Assembly: GCF_001625195.1 (NCBI RefSeq)
Contig: NC_054390.1
Location: forward strand, 7,351,222-7,415,221
Direction of reading: 5' to 3'
From: Drechmeria coniospora
Taxonomy: Eukaryota > Ascomycota > Sordariomycetes > Hypocreales > Ophiocordycipitaceae
Length of the DNA stretch: 64,000 nt
Below, piece by piece: positions 24,211 to 36,035 of this stretch. Both the position numbers and the translations under genes were made by a program. Position 1 is the stretch's first letter. The number at the start of each line of letters is the position of its first letter. The notes below the pieces were generated by a model. The model saw only the letters and a program-made list of their open reading frames with translations, searched no databases and had not been told where the DNA came from.

Positions 24211-25282
24211 ATGTCACGGTCACTACTCCGTGATGTCTTCATTTACGACCTCCGTAACTTGGATAGCTTGCTAGGCGGTTTGACGGCCACGCCTGGAATA
24301 ACGAATGCCAACTTCTACACCATGGTTGAAATTATCATCGTCACATCAAGTCCGTTCTTTCTACAGAATAACAATGGGGAGGAGGTTCTACGAGACGCAC
24401 AACCCCTCTCGCCCGGTAACTACTTCGTCGTAGTTGATGGCACTGTACAGGTATATTTTCCCCTTCGACCCTCTTTGGGTGCGCTGGCTAATGCCCTATA
24501 AAGCTGAGTGATGAAATCGTATATGTCCGACTTATGTCAGTATGTACCGGCTCGGGAGTTGGCTCCTTCACACGACAGGTACGAGAGCGTGATGGAGGAT
24601 GTGTTGTCTCAAAGGTGGCCAATACCCTAGCAATGGCCGATTTGTGGAAAGGGTTTGAAGCAGCCCATATCTTCCCTATTGCATACCATAATCAGTGGCA
24701 GGAGAATAACTTTGGTCGCTGGATCGACGTTCCACCGGCTAGAGGAGGGTCAATCAACTCGGTACAGAACGGAATTCTCCTCAGGGCGGACCTGCACCAG
24801 CAATTCGACAGTTATATATTTTCCATTAACCCTGATGTAGGTTCCATTGCTACTTCTTTGGACCTCTGTCTGGCTGACCTGTCTATCCGTAGGATGGATA
24901 TAAGATTGTGTTTTTCCATAATGCCATCAATCGAGACCTCGCTGGGACCTTCCTAGATAGCGAGTTACTCGACGACCGACGATGCCCCCCACCCGAACTC
25001 GTCCGATGGCATTTTCGTCAAGCTGTCCTTGCCAACATGAGGGGGGCAGGGGAGCCAGTCTTTGAACATGACTTCCCGCCCGGCTCGGATATGCTGGGAG
25101 ATATCCGAGAGGGTCCTATGGCGGCCGAGCGGATGGAGTTTGAGCTGTTCGGACGCCTGGCCAGCTATGTCGACGGCGTGGGTGAAGGAGGCGTTGGCGA
25201 TGAAGACGAGAGTGAAGGTGATGAATACTCAAGCGGCCATGATGAGGATGACAGCGACAACGATGTGACGAGCAAAGGCTAG
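24211..25282 (+). CDS. HNH-nuclease-domain protein (fungal HNH_2-like family)
   Basis: Three exons, 24211..24450, 24504..24836, 24893..25282, 320 residues. Splicing restores DGTVQ/LSDEIVYVRLMSV and SINPD/DGYKIVFF, both typical of the family. The HNH core has His135 in EAAHIFP, Asn169 in SVQNGILL and His178 in ADLHQQFDSY; the segment RERDGGCVVSK before it is also conserved, although only one Cys of the common CxxC remains. The C-terminus is strongly acidic (runs of Asp/Glu/Ser). These proteins are abundant and variable in number in fungal genomes. Their substrate is unknown; DNA cleavage is inferred only from the fold. The downstream 500 bp carries no gene. Confidence 0.85.
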
Positions 25283-25788
25283 GAGACCCTGGTTTTCAGA
25301 CGCAGTGGGTTCACTAGAGAGTGATTGACGAGGTCTAGCAGCTAGAACGCAAGTTACGGGTACCTAGCTGCGAGGACGAAGGCGATGAGTGCTTTGATCC
25401 CTAGAGAGCCCCCCCTCTTACGTTTGGGGAGCTCTCCAAGCTTACTTATGAGTAAAGTGTTGCACCGAACTAGACCACAAAAAATGGGCGCCACAGGGGC
25501 CAAGGAATTAAGCGACAAGATTGATCTGTGACTGGATTTTTTTAATTAGTTGTTTTCCGAGGGTTTGATCTGTCATGGGGGATTGTCTGCAGCTCCCAGG
25601 TTGGCGCCTACTGGGAGCGGCCTGCTCGCAAGCTACTAGTATACAGCTCCGTCTCGTGCCGTGTCGTGGGCAACCCGTCGGACGCAACACACAACCGCTC
25701 TCCAAGTTCCAACGGGCATCATACCACCGCACCTACCTTATCCCACCACCTCGCCGGCCAGCGACTCTGTGGCTACTCTGCGACAGCC
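25283..25788. other. Intergenic, nothing recognised
   Basis: 3' flank of the HNH gene and promoter of the next gene. Small frames only. Confidence 0.5.
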
Positions 25789-26837
25789 ATGCCTTGCACT
25801 GTAGTCTTCGTTCGCCACGCCCAAGCGCTCCACAACGTTAACAATATGTCTCGCCTCTCACCCGCACATCGACATACGAGCCTGTGAGCTGACAACGGCA
25901 TGCACAGGACTACGACATCCCCGACCCGCCGCTCTCCGACCTAGGCGTCCAACAATGCGCCGTCCTGCGGGAGTCGCTGCTGGAGCGCTTCGGCCACGTG
26001 GCAGCGACCGACGTGACCGTCATCGTGAGCCCCATGCGCCGCACGTTGCAGACGGCGACTATCGCTCTCGACTGGCTCCTCGAACGGGGCGTCGGGTTTG
26101 AGGCCAACGCAGACTGGCAGGGTATGTGCTACCCAGATACCAAGAATCAAGGAGCATCGAGCGGTATCGAGGAGCATCATGGACCAATGTGCCACGAGCA
26201 TGGTCTTCCCGTGACATGACCGAACTTAGATGTGTATACCTATGCAGCACAGATTTTGCATGTGGCATCGCCTGTTGTACGAACGAGCACTGGCTGACTG
26301 TCAACGGCCGTGCCAGAGAACTCGTGCAAGCCGTGTGACACGGGCTCTCCCGTCGCCGCCATCGCGCCCGACTTCCCCCACGTGTCCTTTGCCAACGTCG
26401 CCCCCTGCTGGCCGGACAAGACGTCGGCCGCCGCCGCGCCGTTCGCCTACACGCGCACTGCCATCCTCGCTCGTGGTCAGCGCGCCCTCGAGGGCCTCTA
26501 CGACGATGTCACCGCTACGACGACGGCGACGGGGATGACGACAAATGGCCCGCCGCCGAACCGGCTCATCATCGTCGTCTCCCACTCGGGCTTCCTTCGA
26601 CTCGCCGTCACGGGCTGGTGGTTCTTCAACGCCGACTACCGTCTCTTCGAGCTAGGGTACGGTGATCTAAGCAGCGGCAAGGATGAAAGCCGCCCGCGGT
26701 CACTGCTGTTGCGGCAGGACGAGAGCACGTTGACGGGCGGCCTTGGCTGGTCGTCCACCGAGCGAGTGACCTTGGGCGAGGACCTGCCCGACGAGGACGA
26801 TGGCGGTGTTCCAGAGGCCATGTTTGCGTCAGGATGA
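25789..26837 (+). CDS. Histidine phosphatase (phosphoglycerate mutase fold)
   Basis: Exon 1 begins at 25789 and codes MPCTVVFVRHAQALHN, with the catalytic RHA(Q) motif near the N-terminus. Exon 2 is 25908..26121 (DYDIPDPPLSDLG..., SPMRRTLQTA) and exon 3 is 26317..26837 (195-bp intron; the join gives DWQENSCKPCDTGSP). The second active-site His is in VVSHSGFLR. The fold removes phosphate through a phospho-His intermediate; the fungal group is annotated only as phosphoglycerate mutase family. The first intron is odd. Exon 2 needs phase 0, and the only GT fitting that phase is GTTAAC at 25837, which drops the usual V-N after HN. The best protein match would end exon 1 at 25845, where no GT exists. 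Length about 260 residues if the GTTAAC donor is used. Confidence 0.75.
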
Positions 26838-27064
26838 TGACGAGCCCTGCTTCGACGTGCAGCCTCGGTACGCATCTCGCTTGCCTTTGCACGCTTTGCA
26901 CGGGGACACGAGCAATCATGGCGGACCACCCGGTGCGTGGACATGGTAAATTCTACGGACGTCGGTCATCTTTTTACCGGGGTATTTCATCACCATCCAA
27001 CACGGCCGCTTGGCGCCACCACTTTCCATGGCACACTCGCTTCCTCCGTGCACGACGCCGATTT
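26838..27064. other. Short spacer between convergent genes
   Basis: About 230 bp separating the histidine phosphatase stop from the GUF1 stop. No feature seen. Confidence 0.5.
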
Positions 27065-29285
27065 CTACTTGGACAGGAAGCTCTGAAAGGCGGACTGGTC
27101 AATGATGACGTTTCCCACCGCCCGTAGCCGCTTGCGCCCCTCCTTTTGCTTCTCGAGCAGCTTCCGCCGCCGCGTGATGTCGCTCGCGTGCAGCTTGGCC
27201 AGCACGTCCTTGCGGAACGGCTTGATCGTCTCGCGTGCGACAATCTTGTTGCCGACGACGGCTTGGATCACAACCTCTGCGTGGGCACCATCAGCACTTG
27301 CTCGCGTTCGCTGGATGACTTCGGAAGAGGGGAGGGGAAGGCCTGGGCAGGCATCGACATGGCGGCGTACCAAACATCTGTCGGTCGACGTGCTCCTTGA
27401 ACTTGGAGACCCACCGTCTCCCGATGCGGTCCGACTGGGACGCGTGGACGACGCGGCAGATGGCGTCGACGGGTTGCTTGTTGACGAGCAGCTGAATCTT
27501 GACAAGCTTGCTCTCTCGCCAGCCGGCATCTTCGTAATCCAGCGTCGCGTAGCCCTTGCTGCGGAAGCGCCTCGTTAGCTCTCGCGGCGGCCGTCCGGGC
27601 GTGACGACCTACGTGGCACCCTTCAGCTTGCCAAATAAATCTTCCACGAGCTGGGCGGCCGGCACGTCGTACACGAGAATGACCTGTCCCGAGTGAAAGA
27701 ACTCGAGGCTCTTTTGCTCTCCGCGGTTGGCCTCGCAGAGCTCAATCACGCGGCCGAGGTACTCTTGCGGCAGGGTAACGGTGGCTTTGACGTATCTAGA
27801 TGGGCGCTGTCAGCCATGGGCGACGGGAGGGACGGAATCGTCACGGTCTGCTCGCTCTACTTACGGCTCGTACAGTTGCGCGCTCCGGATGCGGTGGTCC
27901 GTCGAGTCGGGGAACAGCGCCGGGTTCTGCACAACCTCGTCCTTGCCGTCGGCCCAGACGATCTTCGTCGGCACCGTCGGTTCCGTGATGATGATGCTGC
28001 GGCCGTGCTCCTGTCTCAGACGATCCTGGAAGACGGAGCAGTGGAGGCTCCCGAGGAAGCCGAGCCGCCAGCCCGAACCCAGGGCTTCGGAAAAGTCCTT
28101 TTGCAGCGTCACGCTACGGTCGTTGAGCACGAGCTGGTTGATGCTGTCGGCGAGCCGGTGGAAGTCACCCTGGTCCGTGGGGAAGGCGGCGACGAAGACC
28201 ATGGGCTTCGGCTCCTCGAATGCCACGCACGGCTCGACAACGTCTTCCTTGCCCACCGTCGTGAAGGTGTCGCCCAGCTTCGCATCCTGAATCCGCTTCA
28301 TGCCTGGGTTGAAGTAGACGTACCCGACCTGGCCGGCGCGCAGCACCGTCTGCGGCGTCGCGTCGGGGTACTGGATGCCCACCTGGCCGACCGTGTAGCG
28401 GGTTTTGGTGCCGAGCGAGACGACGTTGTCGCCGGCGCGAATCGTGCCGTCAAAGACGCGGACCAGCAGGACGACACCCTTGAAGTTGTCGTACCACGAA
28501 TCCACGAGGAGGAACTTGAGCGGCGCATTCTCGTCCCCCAACGGGGGTGGTATCTTTTCCACCACGGCCGGCAGCACTGCAGGGACCCCCTTGCCCGTCT
28601 TGGCGCTCACCAGCACCGCGTCCGCAGGATCGAGCTCGAAGCTGGTCTGCATCTGCTCCAGCACCCGAGGCACGTCGGCCGACGGCATGTCTATCTTGTT
28701 GATGACGGGTACGAGCGCCAAGTCCTGAGCGAAGGCGAGGTGGAAGTTGGACACCGTCTGCGCCTGGACTCCCTGGCTCGCATCGATGAGAAGCAGAGCG
28801 CCGCCGCAGCTTGCGTAGGAGCGAGTCACCTCGGCCCGGAAGTCGACGTGGCCCGGCGTGTCGACGAGGTGCAGCAGGTAGTCATCACCCTTGTGCTTGT
28901 AGAGCATGGTGCACGTCTGGGCCTTGACGGTGATGCCGCGCTCGCGCTCGACGTCGAGCTTATCGAGGATCTGCTTGTTGCCGTCGCTCGCCGAGATGGT
29001 GCCCGTGTGTTCGAGCAGTCGGTCGCTCAGCGTGCTCTTGCCGTGGTCAATGTGAGCGACGATGCAGAAGTTTCTATACCGCTCGATGGGAATTGCCGCT
29101 ATGCGCGCCTCGAGCTCTTTCGGGGACGGCTTCGTTGTTGGCAACGTCGACGAAGTTGGTGATGCCGATGACATGGACGACATCGAGCGCGACAGCCAGA
29201 AATGACGCCCCCCATGAGCGATCGAGCCAGCTGGTGCCAGCCATAGTTGCGGCCAGCCTCTTCCGGCTCTGAAGGCCCAGCTCAT
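27065..29285 (-). CDS. GUF1: Mitochondrial translation factor GUF1 (LepA/EF4 GTPase)
   Basis: Ribosome-bound GTPase of the mitochondrial matrix that supports translation fidelity, orthologous to bacterial LepA/EF4. Four exons: 29285..27865, 27795..27613, 27558..27371, 27276..27065; introns 69, 54 and 94 bp; 667 residues. The second intron is needed to remove an in-frame TAG and gives [13 protein letters not shown]. The N-terminal about 50 residues are Arg/Ser-rich and lack acids, as expected for a presequence. GTPase motifs: AHIDHGKST (77-85), DTPGHVDF (142-149), NKID (196-199). The LepA-specific C-terminal domain ends with [21 protein letters not shown] and [12 protein letters not shown], a family signature. 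The upstream GTG is not a likely start; I chose the first in-frame ATG. Confidence 0.93.
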
Positions 29286-29921
29286 CTGGGCAGATGGCAC
29301 ATTGGGGTTGCGTTGGGGGCGTTGAATGGAATATCCGAAGACGAAGCTTCCTTTCCTTTGGAGCCGGCTTTTTGCCTCTCCTGGCTCGCTTACCTAACCA
29401 ACCATGTTGACCCGACCACCACCCTTATGCCAACGACGAATCTCGACGTTTGTCCGCCTCGCAAACTGGCACCAATGTAGCGATGACGGCAAAATTGAAG
29501 CTGCCAAATAAAAGACCAATAACGTGTGCTCCATAGGCGCACAGCCGAATGGCCAGCAACACACACAAGTCGCTTCACATTCCGCGTCCTACACCCAAAA
29601 TGCTACAACTTGACGCCCATCGGCGGCCTGTAGTGGTATTTGATCCGATCATATGTGCTCTATCGCCTTCCCGGTTCCATGATCTCGTTCCCAATATGGA
29701 CTCATAACCCCTCCGTCGAGGATGTGCGGCCACGAGTTGGCGCAGATACAACAAACGGAATATGATGGCTTGCTTCAGCACCGCCGCGAGCCCCTTTGGG
29801 CGTCCTACATGCCACTTCTAAGCATACCATACCATGGAATGGCCAGCGTCCAGCGTCCAGCGTCCAGCAGCCAGAGCCATGGGTACGCTCCTCTCCATGA
29901 CCTCTCTTCATCCTCGACACA
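29286..29921. other. Intergenic, nothing recognised
   Basis: GUF1 promoter and 3' flank of the MIT gene. A short triple repeat CCAGCGT lies at about 29847-29867. No coding frame is supported. Confidence 0.5.
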
Positions 29922-32900
29922 TCACCCCAGCACCCATTCGCTTCCGCGCTTGATGAACTTATCCATCAGCATGCTCAGATCAGCGAGGACGAAGCGGCAG
30001 ATGTAAAAGCCAAAGAACTCGGCCGCGTGTCGGGTACAAAGCTCCAGTCCAACCTGCGTCTTGTCAGCATGCCGGAGCCCCGGATCGTCGACTTGGCGCG
30101 CGATTTGATCTAGTTTGCAAGCCATGTTAGCCGGCACCCAAACTTCAGCATCCGATACAGCGCCTACCAATTGCCTGGGCCGCGTCAAACAGGCGCGCAA
30201 GGGATCCCATGTAGTGGGCGTTGGGGCCCGCAAATTGCGCCTGTCCGACGTCCCTTCTGGCAGGACGACTGGTCGGCTGCGCCGTCATTGGGAGCGTCGG
30301 CAGCGTGACCAGATCCTTGCCGCCTTCCGAGCCCGACATCTTGCTGTTGTACGCTCCGCCCAACCCCAATCCCGAGTTCTTCGGCCGCAGTCGTCTCCAG
30401 GAAAAGGACGACTTGGTCGAGACGCTTGACGTGCGTGGCAGGCTCGACGGCCCTCCCTCCTCCACAACATTGGACGCCTCCTTGAAGAGAATGGACGAAC
30501 TGTGGACGCCGACCTCGTTCCCGAGCTTGCGCGTCAGCACCGATTGAACCTGCTCCAGCACGCCTTCGAGCGCCTGCATCTCGTCCAAGACGGCATCGGC
30601 GTCGCAGGTGTCGACCTTGGCCAGCTTGAGCAGCGCGGCGGTGAGCAGGTCACAGTTGGAGATCTTGTCCTCAAGGTTCTTGAGCTTGGCACCTTTGACC
30701 TTCCAGGCATCCCGCGGCACGAAGAGCTTGGTGCTGAGGTAACCGCCCCGGGGGTGGACCAAGGTCTGGTACAGGCACCGCATGAGCCAGAACGGCCGCA
30801 GCATGTATTCGTTCGGGCAGGCTTCGAGGGACACGGGCGCATCAAACGACAGCGGGTTCGGCGAGCCTGGCGTCTGGGGCATGTGAAAGCTATCCTCGAA
30901 CAAGTGCAGGCCGCCAGTGGCGGACCCGTCCACGTTCTCGCGAACCGGCGGCCCGGGCGGCATCGGCAAGACGGTCACGATAGGTGTTCGCAGGCTCGAG
31001 TAGTGCGCGCTGCTCGAGGGCGTACCGGGCGACACTTCAAACCCTTCCTCGGCGTTTGACTGCGACATGTTCCGGCTTCTGAGGCTAGAGGAGGAGAAAT
31101 TCTTGCGCAGATAAGGCTGTTTCGGAGAGCTGGGCCGCCTTTCGTCACCAGTCGCCACAACGGCAGAGGCACCAACGGCGGCAGCGGCAGCACCAACAGC
31201 AGCAACGGCTGCACCGGCACCAGCAGCTTGATCGCGGCTGCTTCGACGGAACTCAACGGGTGCCGGCTCGCCGATGGCTGCCTCATTTTTTGGAGATATC
31301 ACCCGTTTGGCCGTGACGAGAGCGGCGGCGGTGACAGCTGGCGCTTCGATGGCCGGCTGCCTCTCGGCAGTAGACGCAGAACGCGACCGGGAGTCGGCCG
31401 CCTCTGCTGTGGCGGCAGGCGGCGGGCGGAGTGTCGATGTTTCGATCTTGAGTTGCTTCGGGTTTTGCCCCGACAGTCGGCGACTTCGGACCGTCTGTGG
31501 CGGTGGTGGCCGCTGGCCAGGTAGCTCCGGAAGCGAATGAGTCGGCGGCGGAGCGGACGGATGGACGTTCTTGGGATCGGTCCCCAGCGGGGGAGAGCCG
31601 CCGTCGGCAACAGGTGGCGGCCTTTGCCTTGGTGGCGGATCGGGGACAGGCTGCAAGGCCTCTGGTGGCGGGATGGAGAAGCCATGGTCTTGGGGCCTGC
31701 CGAAGTCGTCCATGCCATAGCCGCGCGTCATTTCCTCAAGTAGGCGTTCTTCCTCGTCGGACGAGTTATCGTCGTAGAATCCTTCAGAGATGTCCCCAGC
31801 GATGCCAGGGTGAGGATGCCGCATGTCGCCCTCGTAGACATTGGGGGCCGGCTGCTGGGTTCGTTCTCGAGCCATGTCCACCCGATGAGGCGCACCATCG
31901 TCCACGCCTTCGTCGCGCCGGTCCCCTTGCTCGGGGCTGCCAAGACCCATGGGTTCATACCCATCATCATACGCAGCCTCGATGGCGGCATCGAGGGCCG
32001 TATCAAACTCGTTCTCACTGACGGCGCGAAGGTGTTTCCTCCGATAGCGCAAAGACGAAGTCCGTGAATGGACGGAGGAAGCACTCGAACCGGCGGATTC
32101 GTCAATGGGGTCCAACCAAGAGTTTTGGCTGTTGTCTCTCAGGTGGCCGCCGGCATCCATCGACTCGCTCCAGGAGGCCGATCCGGAGGTGAAGGATCGT
32201 TCTCGCTGAACCTCGTTCGCACCATCAGGCTGGGGTTTGGACGGCGACAGGGGCCGGACAGCGGCTGCCGTGGCCGGCGGCGGCGGCGGCGGCGGTGGCA
32301 TGTGGATTCTGTCACCCTGCCTCCCGCTCCCCTCCTCCTTCGATTGCAGACGTGCTGGGGGGCTAGAAAAGGCGGAGCGGAGCGGACCGTTATGATGGCT
32401 GCTAATAGGGTGTACATGCTCTCGCGAGCCGTCTCTCCAAGGTCCCCTACTCAGTCGGTTTTGCGCTGATGAGTCTGTCCGGTGCGATTCTGCGTGTTGG
32501 TTATCCTCGGCAGCATGGCTGATGGGTTCCGCCCCGTCCGCTTCGGGGTCGTAGGTTGGCGTCAAGTCTAGGCCTGCTGGGCGTGCCGGCAGGGCCTTGT
32601 CGCCGTCGAAGAGCCAGGGCTTCATTTGATTCAATTCCAGTATTCTACTGGCATACGTTTGATGCTAGGCGGCACGTCGGTCAGCAAGTCTTGACGGTTG
32701 GGGTGGGGGGTGATGCTCACGATTGCCTCGAGTTTCCGTTTATCCTCATCGCCCTGGGTTTTCTGCAGCACCTGTTGCAACAGTTCGCAAGCTTCGCTGT
32801 AGGCGAGGCGCGCACCTTCGAAATTGTGGGCGTTGTCTAGCTGGACGGCCGTGTTGGCTTCCTGCAAGGCGCGCGAGAGCATGGCCTTTTGCGAAGGGGG

Positions 32901-33539
32901 CTTCGATCCCCTGGACCGAGTCGAGTCGAGGCTCCCCTGGCCGCTTCGGTTCCTGGAGTGGCTTCGGTTCTGGTAAACGTTGGTTTCGTCGTCGAATGCC
33001 ATCTTGAGTCGGAAATCGGACGTGTCCGGGCGCAGGGGATCGGGCGACGGGCCCGAGGTGTCACGATCACTCGCGTCCCCACCGGGCAGAACCTCGAGGC
33101 TCGAGTGTCGACCGTCGGAGCCTTCATCTAGCACCGGCAGGGGCAAAAATTGGTGTAAATGATTCACGTGAGGGGTTCGGTTGTTGGGAGGTTCGGCATG
33201 ATCGACAGACGATTTTGAGGAGTGGCGGGAGCCGGTCGTATAGGCGTATATGGACGGTCTGGCTGAGGAGTGAGAGGTGGATGCCGTGCCAGCCGTGGAT
33301 GTGGCATCCGCAACAACGCGCGGGGGCAGCAACGATGAGGTGCGCGGCAGCCGCGGGGGGGAGGTGGCATATGTGGATTCGTGCGATAGTTCGAGTGCAG
33401 GCGCCGGCTTCGGACGCGCAGGGGGGGGTTTTCTCGGGGGCGAGGACGATGAGTGGACCGAGGAGGCTGACAAGGACGAGACGGAGACGTCCGAGTTGTC
33501 GCGGCGGTGTTGCTGGCCCATCGTCATCGTCGTCGTCAT
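29922..33539 (-). CDS. Large MIT-domain protein
   Basis: Three exons, 33539..32721, 32664..30168, 30109..29922, 1167 residues. The intron joins give RKLEAIHQTYASRILELNQ and AAQAIDQIARQ. Residues 1-210 are Ser/Pro-rich and disordered. Residues about 217-290 form an MIT (microtubule interacting and trafficking) three-helix domain with LSRALQEANTAVQLDNAHNF and ACELLQQVLQKTQGDEDKRK. A long disordered middle carries poly-Pro, poly-Ala and acidic patches. A conserved helical C-terminal region begins near PNEYMLRPFWLMRCLYQTL and runs to the end. MIT domains bind ESCRT-III tails, so a role in endosomal sorting is plausible but inferred. A 39-bp stretch at the start of exon 3 looks like a tiny in-frame intron (GTCGAC...GCTGAC...CAG) and could be removed, shortening the protein by 13 residues. 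Confidence 0.85.
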
Positions 33540-36035
33540 CGTCGTCTTTCGAGCCGGCTCAAAATCAGCAGCGTCGCCTTCGTCGGCGCGCGTTCGCGCA
33601 ACGAGGCTTCCACTCGTTTGCGCCCTCGCAGCGCAGCGTCGTTGTTGGTAGGCCGCGGATGAGAGCAGTCACGTCGGCACGATCATGTCCTGAGAACACA
33701 CACGGTGGGAGGGGAGTCCAAAATTGGCTCGTCGCGTTGACTTTCGACGGGGATCTCACTCTCGCTCGGGGAGACGTGTCGTGCGTGTCCCTACGAGCGG
33801 GCGGACGCCAACTTCATGGCGTCCCGACGGGTGTCGTTGCTGGCGTCGAGGTGGACGTTGTGCTTGCGTTGGCTTTGGACGTTGACGACGGCACGGGCAG
33901 TTTGATGAGTCGAGTGAGGTTGAACAAGTCGACGGCGAGCACGGCCCGAGGACGAGCCAGCCATAAACTGTAACCGTGACGAAGTACGTAGTAGTACGGG
34001 GGAGTTGTAGTTGTATACGTATTAATTCGCGGCAGATACGCGGAGGTCAGCCAGCTTAACAGATCCACAGTTTCGGCCGTTCAGTTGCGTGTGTTCCGTA
34101 ATACAGTAATACTTGTACGGAGTATTTCTGTACTGTAGGTGTACTTACTTGTACTTGAACCCACTAGCTACTAAATGTTGCTAGTACAGTACGGAGAACT
34201 CCGTACAGTACTCCGTACGTGTACTGTAATTATTAGTTAGTACGTGGAAGCGGAGAGGCCACGCGGTGGAATGGCGGCAATGGCCTGCCGAGTCCAAGTA
34301 GGACAACTCGAAGGGGTTTAAGGGCCTGGACGAATGGGGAATAGGGGTCCACGGTGCACATGTTCCGTGTGTTGCATGAGTTGTGTTCTCAAACTAATTC
34401 CTTGGACGCACCTACATGTTAATGCATCGTAGGTGAATTCACTGCTATCTCATGTGCGCGTCGACCGCCCACATAAGTATTTACTTACAAAAATACTCCG
34501 TAAATGTACACGGACATCCACTTTGAAGACTTGTACTACTTGCGAGCATGGAATACAGGTGTCCTCGCAACGCGTACATGTATGCACTTGCTCCGCGTAC
34601 AGTACAAGATGCTCCTGATAATGAATACCATTCGTTGCCCAACGGACAAACGCCTTGAGAGATGCACGCCTCCTTGCAGAGTACAAACGATTCGAGTATT
34701 CTGCCTGCTAACCCAACATATGTTCGTCTGCTGCACTCACGCTAATAGTATCCGGTACTCGCACGTCTGGAGGCTGGAACCGAGACTGAAGCGAATGAGC
34801 CATCGGAATCCGACATTTCCAAAACAACAGAATGATGCGGCTTCGAAGCAGCGGCCTGTTCAATGACACGATGCATGTCCTCAGGCAGCAGGCGAGAGCG
34901 GAAGACAGGAAGACATTCGCACTTGCTCATATATGGGTTCCGCAGCTTCCCTGCACCTGCATGAACGGATTCACATCGGTCAGGAACAACTGGCCTATCT
35001 AAGGAGTTACTTACTAAGTAATTAATCCGTAGTCGTCCGTTGTTCCCAAGTACTTTAAGTTGTACCTACTATGAGTACCTGCTACCTAGTTTCGTAGTGT
35101 ACATCACCTATTAGTTCATATTATACGTTGTACTTGGGGTGTTCCGTTCGGATCATTCTACTTACTAGTAATACTCCGTACAAGCTGTATTAATTATTAC
35201 GGAGTACCTGAGAATGGGTTCTTCGCTGCAATACGAATCGCCGAGGAATCGAACCAGGACGCCTTCCAACTATCTGTGTGCGCACGTCACACGAATCACA
35301 CGACCGACCCCTCTGCTGTGTTTCGTTTGTAACGGATGACGGAGGGTTCTTTGGTTGCCTTCTTCTCTACTGTGTTTGGCTTGTAACGAACGACGCAATA
35401 TTCTTTGCCATCTCACCTCCAGCAACTGACATCCTCGTCGAGGCCCCATAGAGTCCCGGTCTCCTTCCAACTCCACTCGCCACTCAGTATCAACACAACG
35501 CAAGGACGCTGCCTTCTTGTGCTTGGCCAACGACAGCCTGGATCCATGTCAGAATTCAATACAGGGAAAAGTCATTCTCCATGGGTTTGATGCAGGAGAT
35601 TGGGAACGTTATACCCCAGACGGCTTGCACACCTCGCACAGCAATGACGTGGTCCGTCGGCGCCCGCTGCTGAATGATGAGGGGTTTACCTGTCTGGCAC
35701 TCGAGGACTACCTACATCCGTACCTCGTTCTTCTACCACGTTGGACGTTGGTTCTATTGCATGGTACATGCATGTCAGATGCTCGGCAAGGCCATTCGGC
35801 TCTCGAGATGCCAGCTCATCCTCTCGCCATCACCCTCCCGTCATCGCCCATCGTTCTACGCGCGTTTCAAGGGCTATACCTTCCGAAATCTGCTCTCCCC
35901 GAATCGCTCCACGCTGGCACAGGACAAAGAGACATTGATTGAAAGGCACGGTTACTTGTATGTACGTGAACCGGCGCCAGCGAAACAGATGCGTCTTGTC
36001 GACCAGCACCAGCATCAACACGCAGCATCGCAGGC
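33540..36035. other. Intergenic, divergent promoters, TACGGAGTA cluster
   Basis: Upstream of the MIT gene (minus) and the F-box-like gene (plus). It is rich in palindromic TACGGAGTA/TACTCCGTA words, notably 34113-34222 (several overlapping copies), 34494, 35171 and 35197. A TTCGATT-type stretch at about 35240-35260 (minus) recalls a tRNA T-arm but has no matching stem. No coding frame is supported. Confidence 0.5.
34113..34222. repeat. Cluster of palindromic TACGGAGTA / TACTCCGTA motifs
   Basis: Several direct and inverted copies within 110 bp, including GTACGGAGAACTCCGTAC, an 18-base near-perfect inverted repeat. The same words recur in most other spacers of the left 45 kb but not in called exons. 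Confidence 0.75.

Noticed and set aside
27693..29162. 489-codon plus-strand frame
   Set aside because: Antisense shadow of GUF1 exon 1, whose GTPase motifs are unmistakable.
35215..35275. tRNA-like T-arm (GGTTCGATTCC on the minus strand)
   Set aside because: The loop-like sequence is present, but the flanking bases do not form a T-stem and no acceptor or anticodon arm could be found.
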